Position numbers and translations under genes: made by a program | Shown here: piece after piece, positions 44,435 through 54,005 of the stretch | Position numbering within the stretch: the stretch's first letter is position 1 | How the letters are laid out: each line of letters opens with the position of its first letter | DNA from: Desulfobacterales bacterium | GTDB taxonomy: Bacteria; Desulfobacterota; Desulfobacteria; Desulfobacterales; JAHEIW01 | Length of the DNA stretch: 64,000 nucleotides | NCBI GenBank assembly: GCA_030066985.1 | Contig: JASJAN010000002.1 | Coordinates: 1 to 64,000, forward strand | Direction: 5' to 3' | The notes under the pieces: model-generated | What the model saw: the letters and a program-made list of their open reading frames with translations, nothing else | The model's database searches: none | Told to the model about the DNA's origin: nothing

Positions 44435-45502
44435 ATGAAATCCACGACTGACGACCTGCGAATTAAGGGATACCAACCGCTGACAGCGCCGCACATTTTA
44501 AAAAATGAAATACCTATCAGCAACGCGGCCCATGAAACGGTTGTATCCGGAAGAAAAGACATTGAAGCGATCTTGCAGAAAAAAGATCGACGCCTGCTGG
44601 TGATTGTGGGGCCGTGCTCCATCCATGATGAAAAAGCCGCCCTGGAGTATGCATCCCGCTTGAACCAACTGCGCCAACAGGTGGCCGATACACTTTTGAT
44701 TGTCATGCGGGTCTATTTTGAAAAACCCCGCACCACCGTGGGGTGGAAGGGAATCATCAACGATCCCTACCTGGACGGCACCTGTGACATGACGGCCGGT
44801 TTGCGCAAGGCGCGCAATCTGCTCAAGCAAATAAATGGAATGGGATTGCCCGCCGCCACCGAGATGCTGGATACGATCACCGCGCAATATGTGGCCGATA
44901 TGGTCAGCTGGTCGGCCATCGGGGCCCGCACCGCCGAATCACAAACCCACCGGGAGCTGGCCAGTGGCTTGTCCATGCCGGTGGGGTTTAAAAACAGCAC
45001 AGACGGCAACTTATCAACGCCCATCAATGCACTGATGGCGGCCCGCGCTCCGCAAAGTTTTTTAGGGATCGACCAGGACGGCAAAACCTGTGTGGTTCAA
45101 ACCAACGGCAACCCCTGGGTGCATATTGTTCTGCGGGGCGGCAAACGACCCAATTACGATCCCATCAGCCTGGAAGAAGCGCGCTTGAGACTGATAGAAA
45201 AAGATCTGCCGGAAGCGATTATGGTCGATTGCTCGCATGCCAATTCGATGAAAAAATTCCAGGGCCAGTCGGTGGTCTGGAAAAGTGTGATTGGTCAGTA
45301 CCTGGACGGTAACGAAGCCTTGATCGGCTTGATGCTCGAAAGCAACCTGCATGAAGGCAACCAGCCTTTCACCGGCGATGCATCCACTTTAAAATATGGC
45401 GTGTCCATCACCGATGAATGCATTTCGTGGGAAACCACCGAGCAATTGCTGCTATGGGCGCATGAAAAACTGAAGGGTTATTTGAGATCAGCTGCAGCAT
45501 GA
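44435..45502 (+). CDS. aroG: DAHP synthase, type I alpha (AroG/F/H family)
   Basis: 355 residues, the size of the E. coli-like enzymes. VIVGPCSIHDEKAALEYA, RVYFEKPRTTVGWKG and IGARTAESQTHRELASGLSMPVGFKN are conserved and hold the PEP and erythrose-4-phosphate sites. MVDCSHANS carries the metal-binding Cys-His. First step of the shikimate pathway. Which amino acid inhibits it cannot be read safely. First structural gene after the aromatic-run attenuator. Confidence 0.94.
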   Translation: MKSTTDDLRIKGYQPLTAPHILKNEIPISNAAHETVVSGRKDIEAILQKKDRRLLVIVGPCSIHDEKAALEYASRLNQLRQQVADTLLIVMRVYFEKPRTTVGWKGIINDPYLDGTCDMTAGLRKARNLLKQINGMGLPAATEMLDTITAQYVADMVSWSAIGARTAESQTHRELASGLSMPVGFKNSTDGNLSTPINALMAARAPQSFLGIDQDGKTCVVQTNGNPWVHIVLRGGKRPNYDPISLEEARLRLIEKDLPEAIMVDCSHANSMKKFQGQSVVWKSVIGQYLDGNEALIGLMLESNLHEGNQPFTGDASTLKYGVSITDECISWETTEQLLLWAHEKLKGYLRSAAA

Positions 45503-45510
45503 AATATTAG

Positions 45511-45525
45511 TCCGCCTCCGGCGGA
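45511..45525. repeat. TCCGCCTCCGGCGGA palindrome
   Basis: The same 15 bp unit as at 6624-6638 and 6798-6812, here between the DAHP synthase and aroB genes. It is a REP-like short hairpin. Confidence 0.6.
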
Positions 45526-45563
45526 TGCAAACGCATACATCAGCAAAAAACTATTAATAAAAT

Positions 45564-46586
45564 ATGAAAACCATTGCCATCAACATAGATTCCAGCCCAT
45601 CGCGCATTTTAATCGCCGAGCGACTAGAGAATCTACAGCGTTACATTCCGGTGGCCAAGCCGATTATCGTCACCGATGTGAATGTCGGCAAACTGTATCC
45701 CCTGGATGCCATCGCCGGAGGCGTGATTACCATCGGTACCGGGGAGACAATTAAGACCCTGGACACCGTTGAAGACATCTACGCGCAGCTGCTATCTTTG
45801 CAGGCGGACCGCTCCGCGTTTATCGTCGGTGTTGGCGGCGGCATTGTCTGCGATATTACCGGATTTGCGGCATCTACGTTTATGCGTGGGGTGCGGTTTG
45901 GTTTTGTGGCCACCAGCCTGCTGGCCCAGGTGGACGCCAGCGTGGGCGGCAAAAACGGCGTTAATTTTCAAGGATACAAAAATATGGTCGGGCTATTTCA
46001 TCAGCCGGAGTTTGTCATCTGCGATCTTGAGGTATTAAAAACCCTGCCGCCCAGGGAAATTTCGTGCGGTTTGGCTGAAATCGTTAAACACGCGGCCATT
46101 GCGGATGCAGACCTTTTTGCCTTTTTAGAAGAACAAGCGGAAAGCGTACTGGCATTAGATCCCGAGGCGATCGAAAAGCTCGTGCTGAGATCGGTGGAAA
46201 TCAAATCGGCGATTGTCAGCCGCGACGAAACCGAAAAAGGCGAGCGCCGTTTGCTGAACTTCGGTCATACCTTTGGGCATGCTATTGAAAAGGTCAGCGG
46301 CATATCGCACGGCGAGGCGGTTAGCATCGGCATGGTGATGGCCGCGGCTTTATCGGTCAAAAGAGGTCTGCTGTCAGCACAGGAAGACCGGCGGCTGCGC
46401 GATCTGCTTGCAAAGCTGCAGCTTCCCAACGGCTTTGCTTCTGATCCGCAAAAAATTCTGGATGCTGTTACCAAAGACAAAAAAAAGGCCGGAGACCGCA
46501 TCCATTTCATTTTGCTCGCTGGAATTGGCAACGCCGTAGTGGAGCCCATCGCCATTGAAGAACTCGAGGAGGCCCTGTATGCCTGA
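45564..46586 (+). CDS. aroB: 3-dehydroquinate synthase
   Basis: 340 residues. NAD and substrate segments VGGGIVCDITGFAASTFMRG and VATSLLAQVDASVGGKNGVNF. The zinc ligands are in GLAEIVKHA and FGHTFGHAIEK. Converts DAHP to dehydroquinate. It overlaps the chorismate mutase gene by 8 bp. The N-terminus is shorter than in E. coli AroB but contains the nucleotide-binding half. Confidence 0.95.
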   Translation: MKTIAINIDSSPSRILIAERLENLQRYIPVAKPIIVTDVNVGKLYPLDAIAGGVITIGTGETIKTLDTVEDIYAQLLSLQADRSAFIVGVGGGIVCDITGFAASTFMRGVRFGFVATSLLAQVDASVGGKNGVNFQGYKNMVGLFHQPEFVICDLEVLKTLPPREISCGLAEIVKHAAIADADLFAFLEEQAESVLALDPEAIEKLVLRSVEIKSAIVSRDETEKGERRLLNFGHTFGHAIEKVSGISHGEAVSIGMVMAAALSVKRGLLSAQEDRRLRDLLAKLQLPNGFASDPQKILDAVTKDKKKAGDRIHFILLAGIGNAVVEPIAIEELEEALYA

Positions 46587-46893
46587 TTCAACTCTCGACA
46601 AACACGACAGCCAGCTGCAAGGCGACATTCCAACACTGCGCCTGGCCATCGATGAGATCGACGCGAAAATTTTGGATTTGATCAATCAGCGGCTTTTGCT
46701 GGCACAGCAAATCGGCGCGGCGAAAAAACAGGGCGGCATTCAGGTGACCGATCGTCAGCGCGAAAAAAACATCCTGGATCGTCTGCGACAAAAAAACAAC
46801 GGACCATTGGATGGCGATAGCCTGCAGGGTATTTTTGAAGCCATTATTGCCGCCGGCCGCAGTGTCCAAACAACAGGTCGAGGGTCAAAATGA
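46579..46893 (+). CDS. Chorismate mutase, AroQ class
   Basis: 104 residues from the ATG at 46579 (GAGGAGG upstream). All-helical CM_2 type: LRLAIDEIDAKILDLINQRLLLAQQIGAAK, then a distal RQREKNILDRLRQ helix, matching the active-site Arg/Lys/Glu pattern. It supplies prephenate for the tyrosine branch, since the TyrA here has no mutase domain. A separate mutase is fused in PheA. Overlaps aroB and abuts aroE. Confidence 0.88.
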   Translation: MPDSTLDKHDSQLQGDIPTLRLAIDEIDAKILDLINQRLLLAQQIGAAKKQGGIQVTDRQREKNILDRLRQKNNGPLDGDSLQGIFEAIIAAGRSVQTTGRGSK

Positions 46894-47705
46894 TCGATGC
46901 CCATACATCCCTTTTTGGCCTGATCGGCAACCCGGTGGCGCACAGCCTCAGCCCGGCAATGCACAATCAGGCGTTTGCAGCCACCGGCTGCAACGCGGTT
47001 TATCTGGCATTTTGCGTCTCAGACCCGGGTGCCGCAATCAAAAGCTTCAGGGCATTGAATGTGAGGGGACTCAGCGTCACCCTGCCCCATAAAGTGGCGG
47101 TTATGGAATCTCTGGATGACATTGATCAAACGGCTGCCGACATCGGCGCAGTAAACACCATCGTCAATCACAACGGCAAGCTGATCGGCTATAACACTGA
47201 CTGCCAGGGCGCTATCAAGGCCTTGCAGACCCAGACCACCATAGACGGAAAAGCGGTGGCGGTCATCGGTGCCGGCGGGGCGGCCCGGGCCATCGGCTTC
47301 GGGCTGGCAACTGTTGCCGAACGCCTGACAATTTTGAACCGCACCCGCAAAAGCGGTGAACGTCTGGCCGCCGATCTGCAGGCCGAATTTTTACCCATAA
47401 AAGAATGCCAGCCGAACCGTTATGACATACTGATCAACACCACACCGCTGGGCATGCATCCGGATACTGCGGCAACGCCGATCGCGAAACAAGCATTATC
47501 CAAAGAAATGGTGGTCATGGATATTGTTTATAATCCATTGCATACCCAGCTTTTAAAAGATGCCGCCGCTAAAGGATGCCGCACCATCGCCGGTCTGGAC
47601 ATGTTTGTCTTCCAGGGGGCGCTGCAATTTGAGCTGTGGACCGGCAAACAAGCACCGGTGGAAGTCATGCGAGCGTCAGTTTTAAAGGCACTAGCAAACA
47701 AATAG
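46890..47705 (+). CDS. aroE: Shikimate dehydrogenase
   Basis: 271 residues. Substrate motifs NPVAHSLSPAMHNQAF and LSVTLPHKVAV (catalytic Lys), the NTD motif in GYNTDCQGA, and the NADP Rossmann VIGAGGAARAIGFGLA. Reduces dehydroshikimate. The start ATGA overlaps the mutase stop. Confidence 0.95.
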   Translation: MIDAHTSLFGLIGNPVAHSLSPAMHNQAFAATGCNAVYLAFCVSDPGAAIKSFRALNVRGLSVTLPHKVAVMESLDDIDQTAADIGAVNTIVNHNGKLIGYNTDCQGAIKALQTQTTIDGKAVAVIGAGGAARAIGFGLATVAERLTILNRTRKSGERLAADLQAEFLPIKECQPNRYDILINTTPLGMHPDTAATPIAKQALSKEMVVMDIVYNPLHTQLLKDAAAKGCRTIAGLDMFVFQGALQFELWTGKQAPVEVMRASVLKALANK

Positions 47706-47766
47706 ACATCCAGTATGTTTTAGATAAGCACAAAGACAAGTGCGCTAAAGTTGGGAGTGATCTAAA

Positions 47767-47837
47767 GTGACTAAAGTTAAGGAATTCTGTCGTTTTTATA
47801 AAAAGATGGAGCAAAGCGACACATTAACTTTAGTCAC
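47767..47837. repeat. 14 bp perfect inverted repeat
   Basis: GTGACTAAAGTTAA (47767-47780) and its complement (47824-47837), with further CTAAAGTGA units around it. It fills the gap between aroE and aroA. No T-run follows, so it is more likely a repeat element than a terminator. Confidence 0.6.
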
Positions 47838-47902
47838 TCTAGGCCCTTTAGCTCATTTTAGTCACTTCATCTAAGAAAGCTTTAGGATTAACTTGAAACT
47901 AT

Positions 47903-49162
47903 ATGAAAAAGATAAAAACACAAAAGATTGCCAATTGTCGCGTGGCGGTTCCCGGCTCAAAGAGCTATACACACCGCATGCTGATTGCCGCAGCTTTGGC
48001 AGACGGGGTGTCTGCCGTTAAAAACGCACTGATTAGTGAAGATACGCTATTGACCATGGAGGCCCTGCGGCAAATGGGGATTCCAATTGCCGTCAATGGT
48101 ATCGATGTGCGCGTTGAGGGTACCGGTGGTTGTTTGGCATCCTGCGCTGCGCCGATTGATCTGGGCAACTCCGGCACGTCCATGCGGCTGCTTGCCGGTG
48201 TGGCTGCGCTGGGCAAAGGAGCCTACATTCTGACCGGCAATGCCCGCATGCAAAAACGGCCGATACAGGATCTTCTAGATGCATTGCAACAAATGAATGT
48301 TCAGGCCCGATCGGTTAACGGCAACGGCTGTCCACCAATTGAAGTGAACGGCGCAATGATAAATGCTAAAAAGGTGGAGATTAACTGTCAAATCAGTAGC
48401 CAGTATCTTTCCGCCCTGCTGCTGATGGCACCACTCACTGCACGGGGACTTGACATTGAGGTGGTCGGCGGTCCGGTGTCCAAGCCCTATGTCGATATGA
48501 CCGTGGCCCTGATGGAAAGCTTTGGCATTGCGCTGGATCGCAAGGGCTATCAAAAATTTTTCATCCCCGGCGGGCAATCCTATCGTGCCGGCCGATACGC
48601 AGTTGAAGCGGATTGCTCCCAGGCAGCCTATTTCTGGAGCGCGGCCGCCATCAGCGGAACCCAAATAAAAGTGACGGGCATCAACAGCGCTTCACTTCAA
48701 GGCGATGTGCACTTTGTCGATTTGCTCGAACAGATGGGGTGTGGCGTTTCCAGGGAATCAGACGGCATTGCGGTTAGCGGTGGGTCGCTAAAGGCGATTG
48801 AAGCCGACCTGGCCGATATGCCCGACCAAGTGCCCACCCTGGCTGTAGTGGCCGCCTTTGCCCAGGGGACCTCCGTTATCAAAAACGTGGCGCATCTGAA
48901 ATCAAAAGAAAGCGACCGTTTAAGTGCCACGGTAACCGAGCTGAACAAAATGGGCATCGAGGCCAGCTGCACCCAAAACAGTTTGACCATCAGGGGAGGC
49001 CGGCCGCAGGAGGCGGTGGTTGAAACTTACAATGACCATCGCATCGCCATGAGTTTTGCCATCGTAGGTTTAAAGGTGCCGGGGATTCGTATTCGAAACG
49101 AAAGCTGTGTCGAAAAATCCTTTCCGACCTTCTGGCAAGTTTTTGAGGAATTATATCAGTGA
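47903..49162 (+). CDS. aroA: EPSP synthase (3-phosphoshikimate 1-carboxyvinyltransferase)
   Basis: 419 residues. VPGSKSYTHRMLIAAALA (the Lys/Ser/Arg of the PEP and S3P sites), GNSGTSMRLLAGVAAL, PDQVPTLAVVAAFAQG with the catalytic Asp, and LKSKESDRLSATVTELNKMG. GNSGTSMRL has Gly-Thr where class I enzymes have GNAGTAMRP; with the other motifs this points to a class II-type enzyme. Overlaps aroK (TGATG). Confidence 0.95.
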   Translation: MKKIKTQKIANCRVAVPGSKSYTHRMLIAAALADGVSAVKNALISEDTLLTMEALRQMGIPIAVNGIDVRVEGTGGCLASCAAPIDLGNSGTSMRLLAGVAALGKGAYILTGNARMQKRPIQDLLDALQQMNVQARSVNGNGCPPIEVNGAMINAKKVEINCQISSQYLSALLLMAPLTARGLDIEVVGGPVSKPYVDMTVALMESFGIALDRKGYQKFFIPGGQSYRAGRYAVEADCSQAAYFWSAAAISGTQIKVTGINSASLQGDVHFVDLLEQMGCGVSRESDGIAVSGGSLKAIEADLADMPDQVPTLAVVAAFAQGTSVIKNVAHLKSKESDRLSATVTELNKMGIEASCTQNSLTIRGGRPQEAVVETYNDHRIAMSFAIVGLKVPGIRIRNESCVEKSFPTFWQVFEELYQ

Positions 49163-49695
49163 TGAACCTTTTTTTGATCGGGTACCGCTGCAGTGGTAAA
49201 ACCACGGTCGGCAAATCGATTGCCAAAAAGCTTGGCTGGGCCTTTGTCGACGCAGATGCGATGCTGGTCGCAGCAAGCGGAAAAAACATTAAGGACATCA
49301 TCGACATCGATGGCTGGGCGTCTTTTCGCCGTATGGAGCATATAACGCTCACGCAGATCTGTGCAAAGAAGCGGCAGGTGGTGGCCACCGGTGGCGGCGT
49401 GGTACTCGATGCCGCCAACATCGCGGCCATGAAATCCAGCGGCCAGGTGATCTGGTTAAACGCAACGGCAGACACCATTCGCTCCAGGATGCAGGCAGAT
49501 GCCAACACCGAGCATTTACGACCGGCGCTGACCGACAGAGGAGCGCTGGCAGAAATCGAAAACCTGTTAACGGAACGCCGCCCGCTTTATGAACGTGCCA
49601 GTGATGTTCTTGTTCACACAGACGGCATCCCGGTGGCAGAAATTGCCAAACGGATCCTTGACAAGTTAAATGAGGGAAATGCTGATAAGCGTTAG
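49162..49695 (+). CDS. aroK: Shikimate kinase
   Basis: 177 residues from the ATG at 49162 overlapping the aroA stop. Walker A GYRCSGKTTVGK, DADAML for shikimate and magnesium, RRME (Arg for substrate), and ATGGGVVLD. A C-terminal LTERRPLYERASDVLV is typical. Phosphorylates shikimate before AroA. Here it follows aroA, as in many operon arrangements. Confidence 0.94.
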   Translation: MNLFLIGYRCSGKTTVGKSIAKKLGWAFVDADAMLVAASGKNIKDIIDIDGWASFRRMEHITLTQICAKKRQVVATGGGVVLDAANIAAMKSSGQVIWLNATADTIRSRMQADANTEHLRPALTDRGALAEIENLLTERRPLYERASDVLVHTDGIPVAEIAKRILDKLNEGNADKR

Positions 49696-49746
49696 GGTTA
49701 GAGCTTTATAAGAATTTTGATTTACGGGTTCGAATTCCCTGGCTCG

Positions 49747-49870
49747 CTGTAGCCTATTTTGATGTTTCTAAGGCTTGCTACGGGCGCCCTGAAAACTCAC
49801 CGAAAAGGTTCAAACAGTTCAGGGCGCTTACCTGCGCTTCGCCAAGAAACATAACAAAATAGGCTGCAAT
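49747..49870. repeat. Imperfect palindrome, family F copy 1
   Basis: AGCCTATTTTG (49751-49761) and its complement (49855-49865) enclose GCGCCCTGAA and TTCAGGGCGC. Its centre (AAACTC...TTCAAACAGTTCA) resembles the centre of the 53614-53798 palindrome. It lies between aroK and aroC. Confidence 0.6.
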
Positions 49871-49941
49871 GCGAATCCAGGAAATCCAAACCCTTAAATG
49901 ATTTGATTTAAGCGCTGTCAAATATTAGGAGGAAAAAGTAT

Positions 49942-51036
49942 ATGTCCAGTTCATTTGGCACCTTATTTCGCGTCACCACTTTCGGTGAGTCTCACGGTCA
50001 GGGCGTCGGGGCCGTGGTTGACGGTTGCCCCCCGAGAATATCGCTAAACGATGCCGATATCCAGCCCCAGTTGGACAGGCGGCGCCCGGCGCAGAGCAAA
50101 TTAACGACTTCAAGGGAAGAGGCCGACCGGGTTGCCATACTGTCCGGGGTCGACAACGGCATGACCCTGGGAACGCCCATCGCATTAATGGTTGAAAATA
50201 CCGATCAGCGACCGGGGGATTATCGCCAGATGCGCTCGATACCGCGACCCTCGCACGCCGATTATACCTACCAGATGAAGTACGGTATCCAGGCTTTGAG
50301 CGGCGGCGGGCGCGCCAGCGCCAGAGAAACCATCGGCCGTGTGGCCGCCGGTGCCATTGCCGAAAAATTTTTGAGCGAGCAATACGGGATAGACATTGTT
50401 GCCTGGGTCAACTCTGTTTCTAAGATCGAGGCGGCGCCGGCGGACATGTTGAATATTACACGCAATGATGTCGATCAGAATGCGGTGCGCTGCCCGGATG
50501 CATCCACAGCGGAAAAAATGATCACCGCGATCGAAAATGCAAAGGAGGCCGGCGATTCGCTGGGTGGCATTATTACGTGTGTCTGCCGCAATGTTCCCGC
50601 CGGGTTGGGCGAGCCGGTGTTTGACAAAGCAGAAGCCATGCTGGCCCAGGCCATGCTGTCAATTCCGGCGACCAAAGGCTTTGAAATCGGTTCGGGTTTT
50701 GCCGGTTCACGCATGCGCGGATCTGAACATAACGATGCTTTTATAAAAAAAGGGGCTCGACTGGGCACTGCAACTAATTATAGCGGGGGCATGCAGGGCG
50801 GCATCTCCAATGGTGAGCCGATTATTTTCAGGGTCGCCTTCAAACCCCCGGCCACCATTAGCCTACCGCAAAAAACCGTCGATTTTGAGGGCGCAGATAC
50901 GGTTCTGGAAGCCAAGGGGCGTCATGATCCCTGTGTGGTGCCGCGCGCCGTCCCCATTGTCGAAAGCATGGCGGCATTGGTGCTGGTCGACCTTACCCTG
51001 CGACAGAAGATGCGGGCCAATGAAACTATCAAATAA
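49942..51036 (+). CDS. aroC: Chorismate synthase
   Basis: 364 residues. Signature segments [18 protein letters not shown], the FMN loop [19 protein letters not shown], and [16 protein letters not shown]. Final step of the shikimate pathway, needing reduced FMN. GGAGG site 8 bp upstream. Overlaps the aminotransferase gene by 17 bp. Confidence 0.96.
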   Translation: MSSSFGTLFRVTTFGESHGQGVGAVVDGCPPRISLNDADIQPQLDRRRPAQSKLTTSREEADRVAILSGVDNGMTLGTPIALMVENTDQRPGDYRQMRSIPRPSHADYTYQMKYGIQALSGGGRASARETIGRVAAGAIAEKFLSEQYGIDIVAWVNSVSKIEAAPADMLNITRNDVDQNAVRCPDASTAEKMITAIENAKEAGDSLGGIITCVCRNVPAGLGEPVFDKAEAMLAQAMLSIPATKGFEIGSGFAGSRMRGSEHNDAFIKKGARLGTATNYSGGMQGGISNGEPIIFRVAFKPPATISLPQKTVDFEGADTVLEAKGRHDPCVVPRAVPIVESMAALVLVDLTLRQKMRANETIK

Positions 51037-52150
51037 AATAAACGCCATATCTGGTTCACAAACTGTGGCCTTTACCACCCTGATTCAACAGTTGCAGCAG
51101 GAGGGCCGGCAGGTGATCGACCTGGCCGTGGGCGAGCCGCAGCTGGACACACCGGCAGCAGTGATCGAAGCCACCCAAAATGCGCTGACCGCCCAAAAGA
51201 CCCGCTACAGCCCGGCAAACGGTCTTTTAGAGCTTCGAACCCAGCTGGCACAGCAGTTTGACGGATGGGGTCTGGACAACATTCTCATTACTAACGGCGC
51301 CAAACAGGCCTTGTATATGATATTCCAGACAATCTGCGATTTTGCCGATGAGGTGATTGTCCCGGTGCCTTACTGGGTGAGTTTTGTCGAGCAGGTCAAA
51401 CTGGCCGGTGGCCACCCAGTTTTGGTGGCAACCCAGCATCATCAGCTCAATATCGCCGCCATTGAACAGGCGCTTACCCCGCGCGCAAAGGCCATTTTGA
51501 TCAACTCACCCAACAATCCCAGCGGAGCGGTCTATCCGATTGAGGACTTGCAACAAATCGCCCGGCTGGCGGCGGATCGCGACCTGTTTATTATCGCCGA
51601 TGAGGCCTATAACGCATTTGTTTATGACGGGGCTGTCGATAGGAGCATGTTCGACATCGAGGCCGCTCGCGACCGGTTAGTCGTGACACGCAGTTTTTCA
51701 AAAAGCTACAGCATGACCGGATTTCGCATCGGCTATGTTGCTGCACCGGCTGAAGTCATTGCCGCCCTGTCTAAAATTCAAAGCCATTTGACCGGCAATG
51801 TCTGCACCTTTGCCCAATACGGTGCCCTGGCAGCCCTGGCATTGGAAAAACAATGGCTAGCCACCCGGCAAGCAGACCTGCAGCATAAAAGAGATATGGC
51901 ATATGAACGCGTTTCCCAGATGTTCGACTGCCTGCAACCGCAAGGCGCCTTTTATCTTTTCCCGGACGTATCAAAGGCTTTAAAAAATGATGAAACATCG
52001 GAGGCGTTTGCTCGGCGAATTTTAGCGGAGGGCGGCGTGGCGGTGGTTGCCGGTGAGGCCTTTGGCATGGCCAAGCATCTGCGCATTTCCTTCGCGGTTT
52101 CAGAGGAAAATCTCATCAACGGACTAAAACGTATAGCAGAGGTAATATGA
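51020..52150 (+). CDS. Class I aminotransferase (aromatic or prephenate)
   Basis: 376 residues from the ATG at 51020 inside the end of aroC. PLP Lys in [27 protein letters not shown] and DEAYNAF. AspB-like fold I. By position with tyrA and chorismate mutase it probably transaminates prephenate to arogenate, or 4-hydroxyphenylpyruvate/phenylpyruvate to Tyr/Phe. Sequence alone does not decide. Overlaps tyrA by 4 bp. Confidence 0.85.
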   Translation: MKLSNKINAISGSQTVAFTTLIQQLQQEGRQVIDLAVGEPQLDTPAAVIEATQNALTAQKTRYSPANGLLELRTQLAQQFDGWGLDNILITNGAKQALYMIFQTICDFADEVIVPVPYWVSFVEQVKLAGGHPVLVATQHHQLNIAAIEQALTPRAKAILINSPNNPSGAVYPIEDLQQIARLAADRDLFIIADEAYNAFVYDGAVDRSMFDIEAARDRLVVTRSFSKSYSMTGFRIGYVAAPAEVIAALSKIQSHLTGNVCTFAQYGALAALALEKQWLATRQADLQHKRDMAYERVSQMFDCLQPQGAFYLFPDVSKALKNDETSEAFARRILAEGGVAVVAGEAFGMAKHLRISFAVSEENLINGLKRIAEVI

Positions 52151-52869
52151 TCGGCATTATTGGATTCGGACGTTTTGGAAAACTGGCCGCCAGGTATCTG
52201 GCCGAAGATTTTGAGGTCATGGTTTACCATCGAACCGACAAATCAACCGAGATCAAAAAATGCGGCGCCCGCACAGCTTCGCTCAAAGAGGTTTGCCGCC
52301 AGAAAATTATTATTTTATGTGTCCCGATTTCCAAATTGCAGGAGGTGCTCGTAGACATCGCACCGCTTCTGAAAGAGGGGGCTGTGGTTGTCGATGTCTG
52401 CTCGGTAAAAGTCTATCCGGTCCAGTGGATGCAGGAAATGCTGCCGAAAACGGTTTCGATTCTGGCCACCCATCCGATTTTTGGCCCCGACAGCGCTGCG
52501 GATTCTTTAAAAGGCCACAAAATCTTTATCAGCCCAATCCGTATCGATACCAACCATTATCAAAAGGTCAAAACCTATCTGGCATCAAAAGAATTGGTTC
52601 TAATCGAATCTACCCCGGAGGATCATGATGAGCAGATCGCTGTCAGCCTGGCGCTGACCCATTATATCGGCAGAAGCCTATCAGAGTTTGGCGCAGCGCC
52701 GCTCGGTATCGACAGCGAGGGGTATAAACGCTTGCTGCATATCCTGGAGGTGGTTGAAAACGACACCTGGCAACTGTTTCATGACATGCACCATTATAAT
52801 CCGTATGCCCAGGAAAAACGGGTCACGTTTATGCAGGCTATGCGAAAAATTGATGATCAGTTAAATTAG
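52147..52869 (+). CDS. tyrA: Prephenate/arogenate dehydrogenase
   Basis: 240 residues, short for TyrA (usually 280-370). NAD-binding [29 protein letters not shown] and ALTHYIGRSL with the catalytic-type His. No chorismate mutase or ACT domain. The free mutase gene and an aminotransferase are in the same operon. The small size resembles arogenate-type or minimal dehydrogenases. Substrate choice unresolved. Confidence 0.85.
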   Translation: MIGIIGFGRFGKLAARYLAEDFEVMVYHRTDKSTEIKKCGARTASLKEVCRQKIIILCVPISKLQEVLVDIAPLLKEGAVVVDVCSVKVYPVQWMQEMLPKTVSILATHPIFGPDSAADSLKGHKIFISPIRIDTNHYQKVKTYLASKELVLIESTPEDHDEQIAVSLALTHYIGRSLSEFGAAPLGIDSEGYKRLLHILEVVENDTWQLFHDMHHYNPYAQEKRVTFMQAMRKIDDQLN

Positions 52870-52893
52870 CTGAGCGTATTATATTGTTGATTA

Positions 52894-53106
52894 GGTCGCG
52901 ACATAAATCATCAGCGACTCCATCATGCAAACTCATGCATAAAGGAGCGTAACAAAAGAACAACTATCATATTTAAAAAAGGGCTCAATTACAAAATCCA
53001 CATTGAGCATATGAACTACTTCAAGGCTATGGGTAGTTCTTTCGCAACGCTCCCTAATGCATTCAGACAGTGCACGCTGACGCTGCTGATAATTCATTCC
53101 GCGACC
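52894..53106. repeat. Family D palindrome, copy 2 (213 bp)
   Basis: Opposite orientation to the copy at 34476-34688 and the same length. Left arm GGTCGCGACATAAATCATCA matches the reverse complement of the other copy's right end. It lies between tyrA and aroQ. The centre differs between the copies. Confidence 0.85.
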
Positions 53107-53156
53107 GTTAAGGATTGTTAGCAAATACTTTTCTTAGTTAAACCAGGAGCAAAACG

Positions 53157-53615
53157 ATGCCTGACAATGCAAAGCATTTAAAAATCTTAGTTATTCATGG
53201 ACCCAACCTCAACATGCTCGGCATGCGGGAGCCGGAAATATACGGCCATCAAAGCCTGGAGGAAATAAACGAAGCACTACGGGCGCAGGCAAAGCAGCTG
53301 GGTCTGGCGGTGGAAACCTTTCAGTCCAATCATGAAGGCGAAATGGTCGACCGGATTCAGAAGGCAAACGACGCCTTTGATGGCATAATTATCAATCCGG
53401 CGGCCTACACCCACACCAGTGTCGCCATCCGGGATGCGCTTTCGATGCTTACGATACCGATTGTTGAGATCCATCTTTCCAACATCAACAAACGGGAATC
53501 TTTTCGGCATACCTCCTTGATGGCCGATATTGCCACAGCCCGCATTGCAGGATTCGGGGCCCAGGGGTATCAGCTCGCACTGGAAGGGGTGGCACATTTG
53601 CTGTACGTGGATTAG
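53157..53615 (+). CDS. aroQ: 3-dehydroquinase, type II
   Basis: 152 residues. Signature HGPNLNMLGMREPEIYG (active-site Tyr and Arg), QSNHEGEMVD, NPAAYTHTSVAIRDAL and EIHLSNINKRESFRHTS (His). A dodecameric class II enzyme that dehydrates dehydroquinate. It supplies the step missing from the operon before it. CAGGAGC ribosome site. It may be co-transcribed across the family D repeat or have its own promoter. Confidence 0.96.
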   Translation: MPDNAKHLKILVIHGPNLNMLGMREPEIYGHQSLEEINEALRAQAKQLGLAVETFQSNHEGEMVDRIQKANDAFDGIIINPAAYTHTSVAIRDALSMLTIPIVEIHLSNINKRESFRHTSLMADIATARIAGFGAQGYQLALEGVAHLLYVD

Positions 53616-53798
53616 AAGCCATTTTAAAACCCCTTTCGGCCGGTTTGCGGCTTTTGTAAAGCGCTAAGCTCGTTGCGCTAAATCTTGCAAACTCGGGCGA
53701 ATGCCCTCAAACAGTTCAAGATTTTTCGCTTCCCTTCGCTAAGCGCTTTTAGACAAAAAGCCGCAAAATTAGCGCCAAAGCGGCTTTAAAATAGCCTC
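53614..53798. repeat. Imperfect palindrome, family F copy 2
   Basis: Long near-complementary arms (AGAAGCCATTTTAAAACCCC and the right arm ending TTTAAAATAGCCTC, with GCGGCTTTT and AAAAGCCGC inside). The centre resembles the 49747-49870 element. It follows the aroQ stop at once and may act as its 3' end. Confidence 0.6.
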
Positions 53799-53841
53799 TT
53801 ATCAAAACGGTTCGGGCCGTTTGTTAATTAACAAAAAACCA

Positions 53842-53875
53842 TTGACAATTAGGTCTAAAAACAGATATGTAGACC
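53842..53875 (+). promoter_or_regulatory. Promoter of the phe operon with overlapping inverted repeat
   Basis: -35 TTGACA (53842-53847) and a weak -10 TATGTA (53866-53871), 18 bp apart. GGTCTA (53852-53857) and TAGACC (53870-53875) form an inverted repeat spanning the spacer and -10, a plausible operator. No regulator is identified. Confidence 0.5.
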
Positions 53876-53898
53876 AAAACTTTGACTAGGCAGACAAC

Positions 53899-53982
53899 AT
53901 GACTATCATCACCAACACAAATGGATTATTTAATTTCGGACGCTTCTTTTTTAGCTTTAGAGGCGTCCATCCGGTTGTCTGA
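53899..53982 (+). CDS. pheL: Phe leader peptide (27 aa)
   Basis: Six Phe codons in the segment LFNFGRFFFSFRG (53926-53964). The RNA forms 1:2 (53938-53943 with 53963-53968), 2:3 antiterminator (53967-53974 with 54008-54015, 8 bp, one G-T) or 3:4 terminator. A ribosome stalled at the FFF or final Phe codons would open 1:2 and free segment 2. Upstream of the ACT, DAHP synthase and pheA genes. AGG lies 8 bp before the ATG. Confidence 0.88.
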   Translation: MTIITNTNGLFNFGRFFFSFRGVHPVV

Positions 53983-54005
53983 CGCACAGCGTTAAGCGTT
54001 AATAC

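Noticed and set aside
49700-49745. tRNA-like T-arm sequence (GGGTTCGAATTCCC) after aroK
   Set aside because: No matching D-arm, anticodon arm or acceptor stem could be drawn around it.
53614-53798. Long hairpin after aroQ considered as a riboswitch
   Set aside because: It is a simple near-symmetric palindrome of a repeat type, without a multi-stem aptamer-like core.
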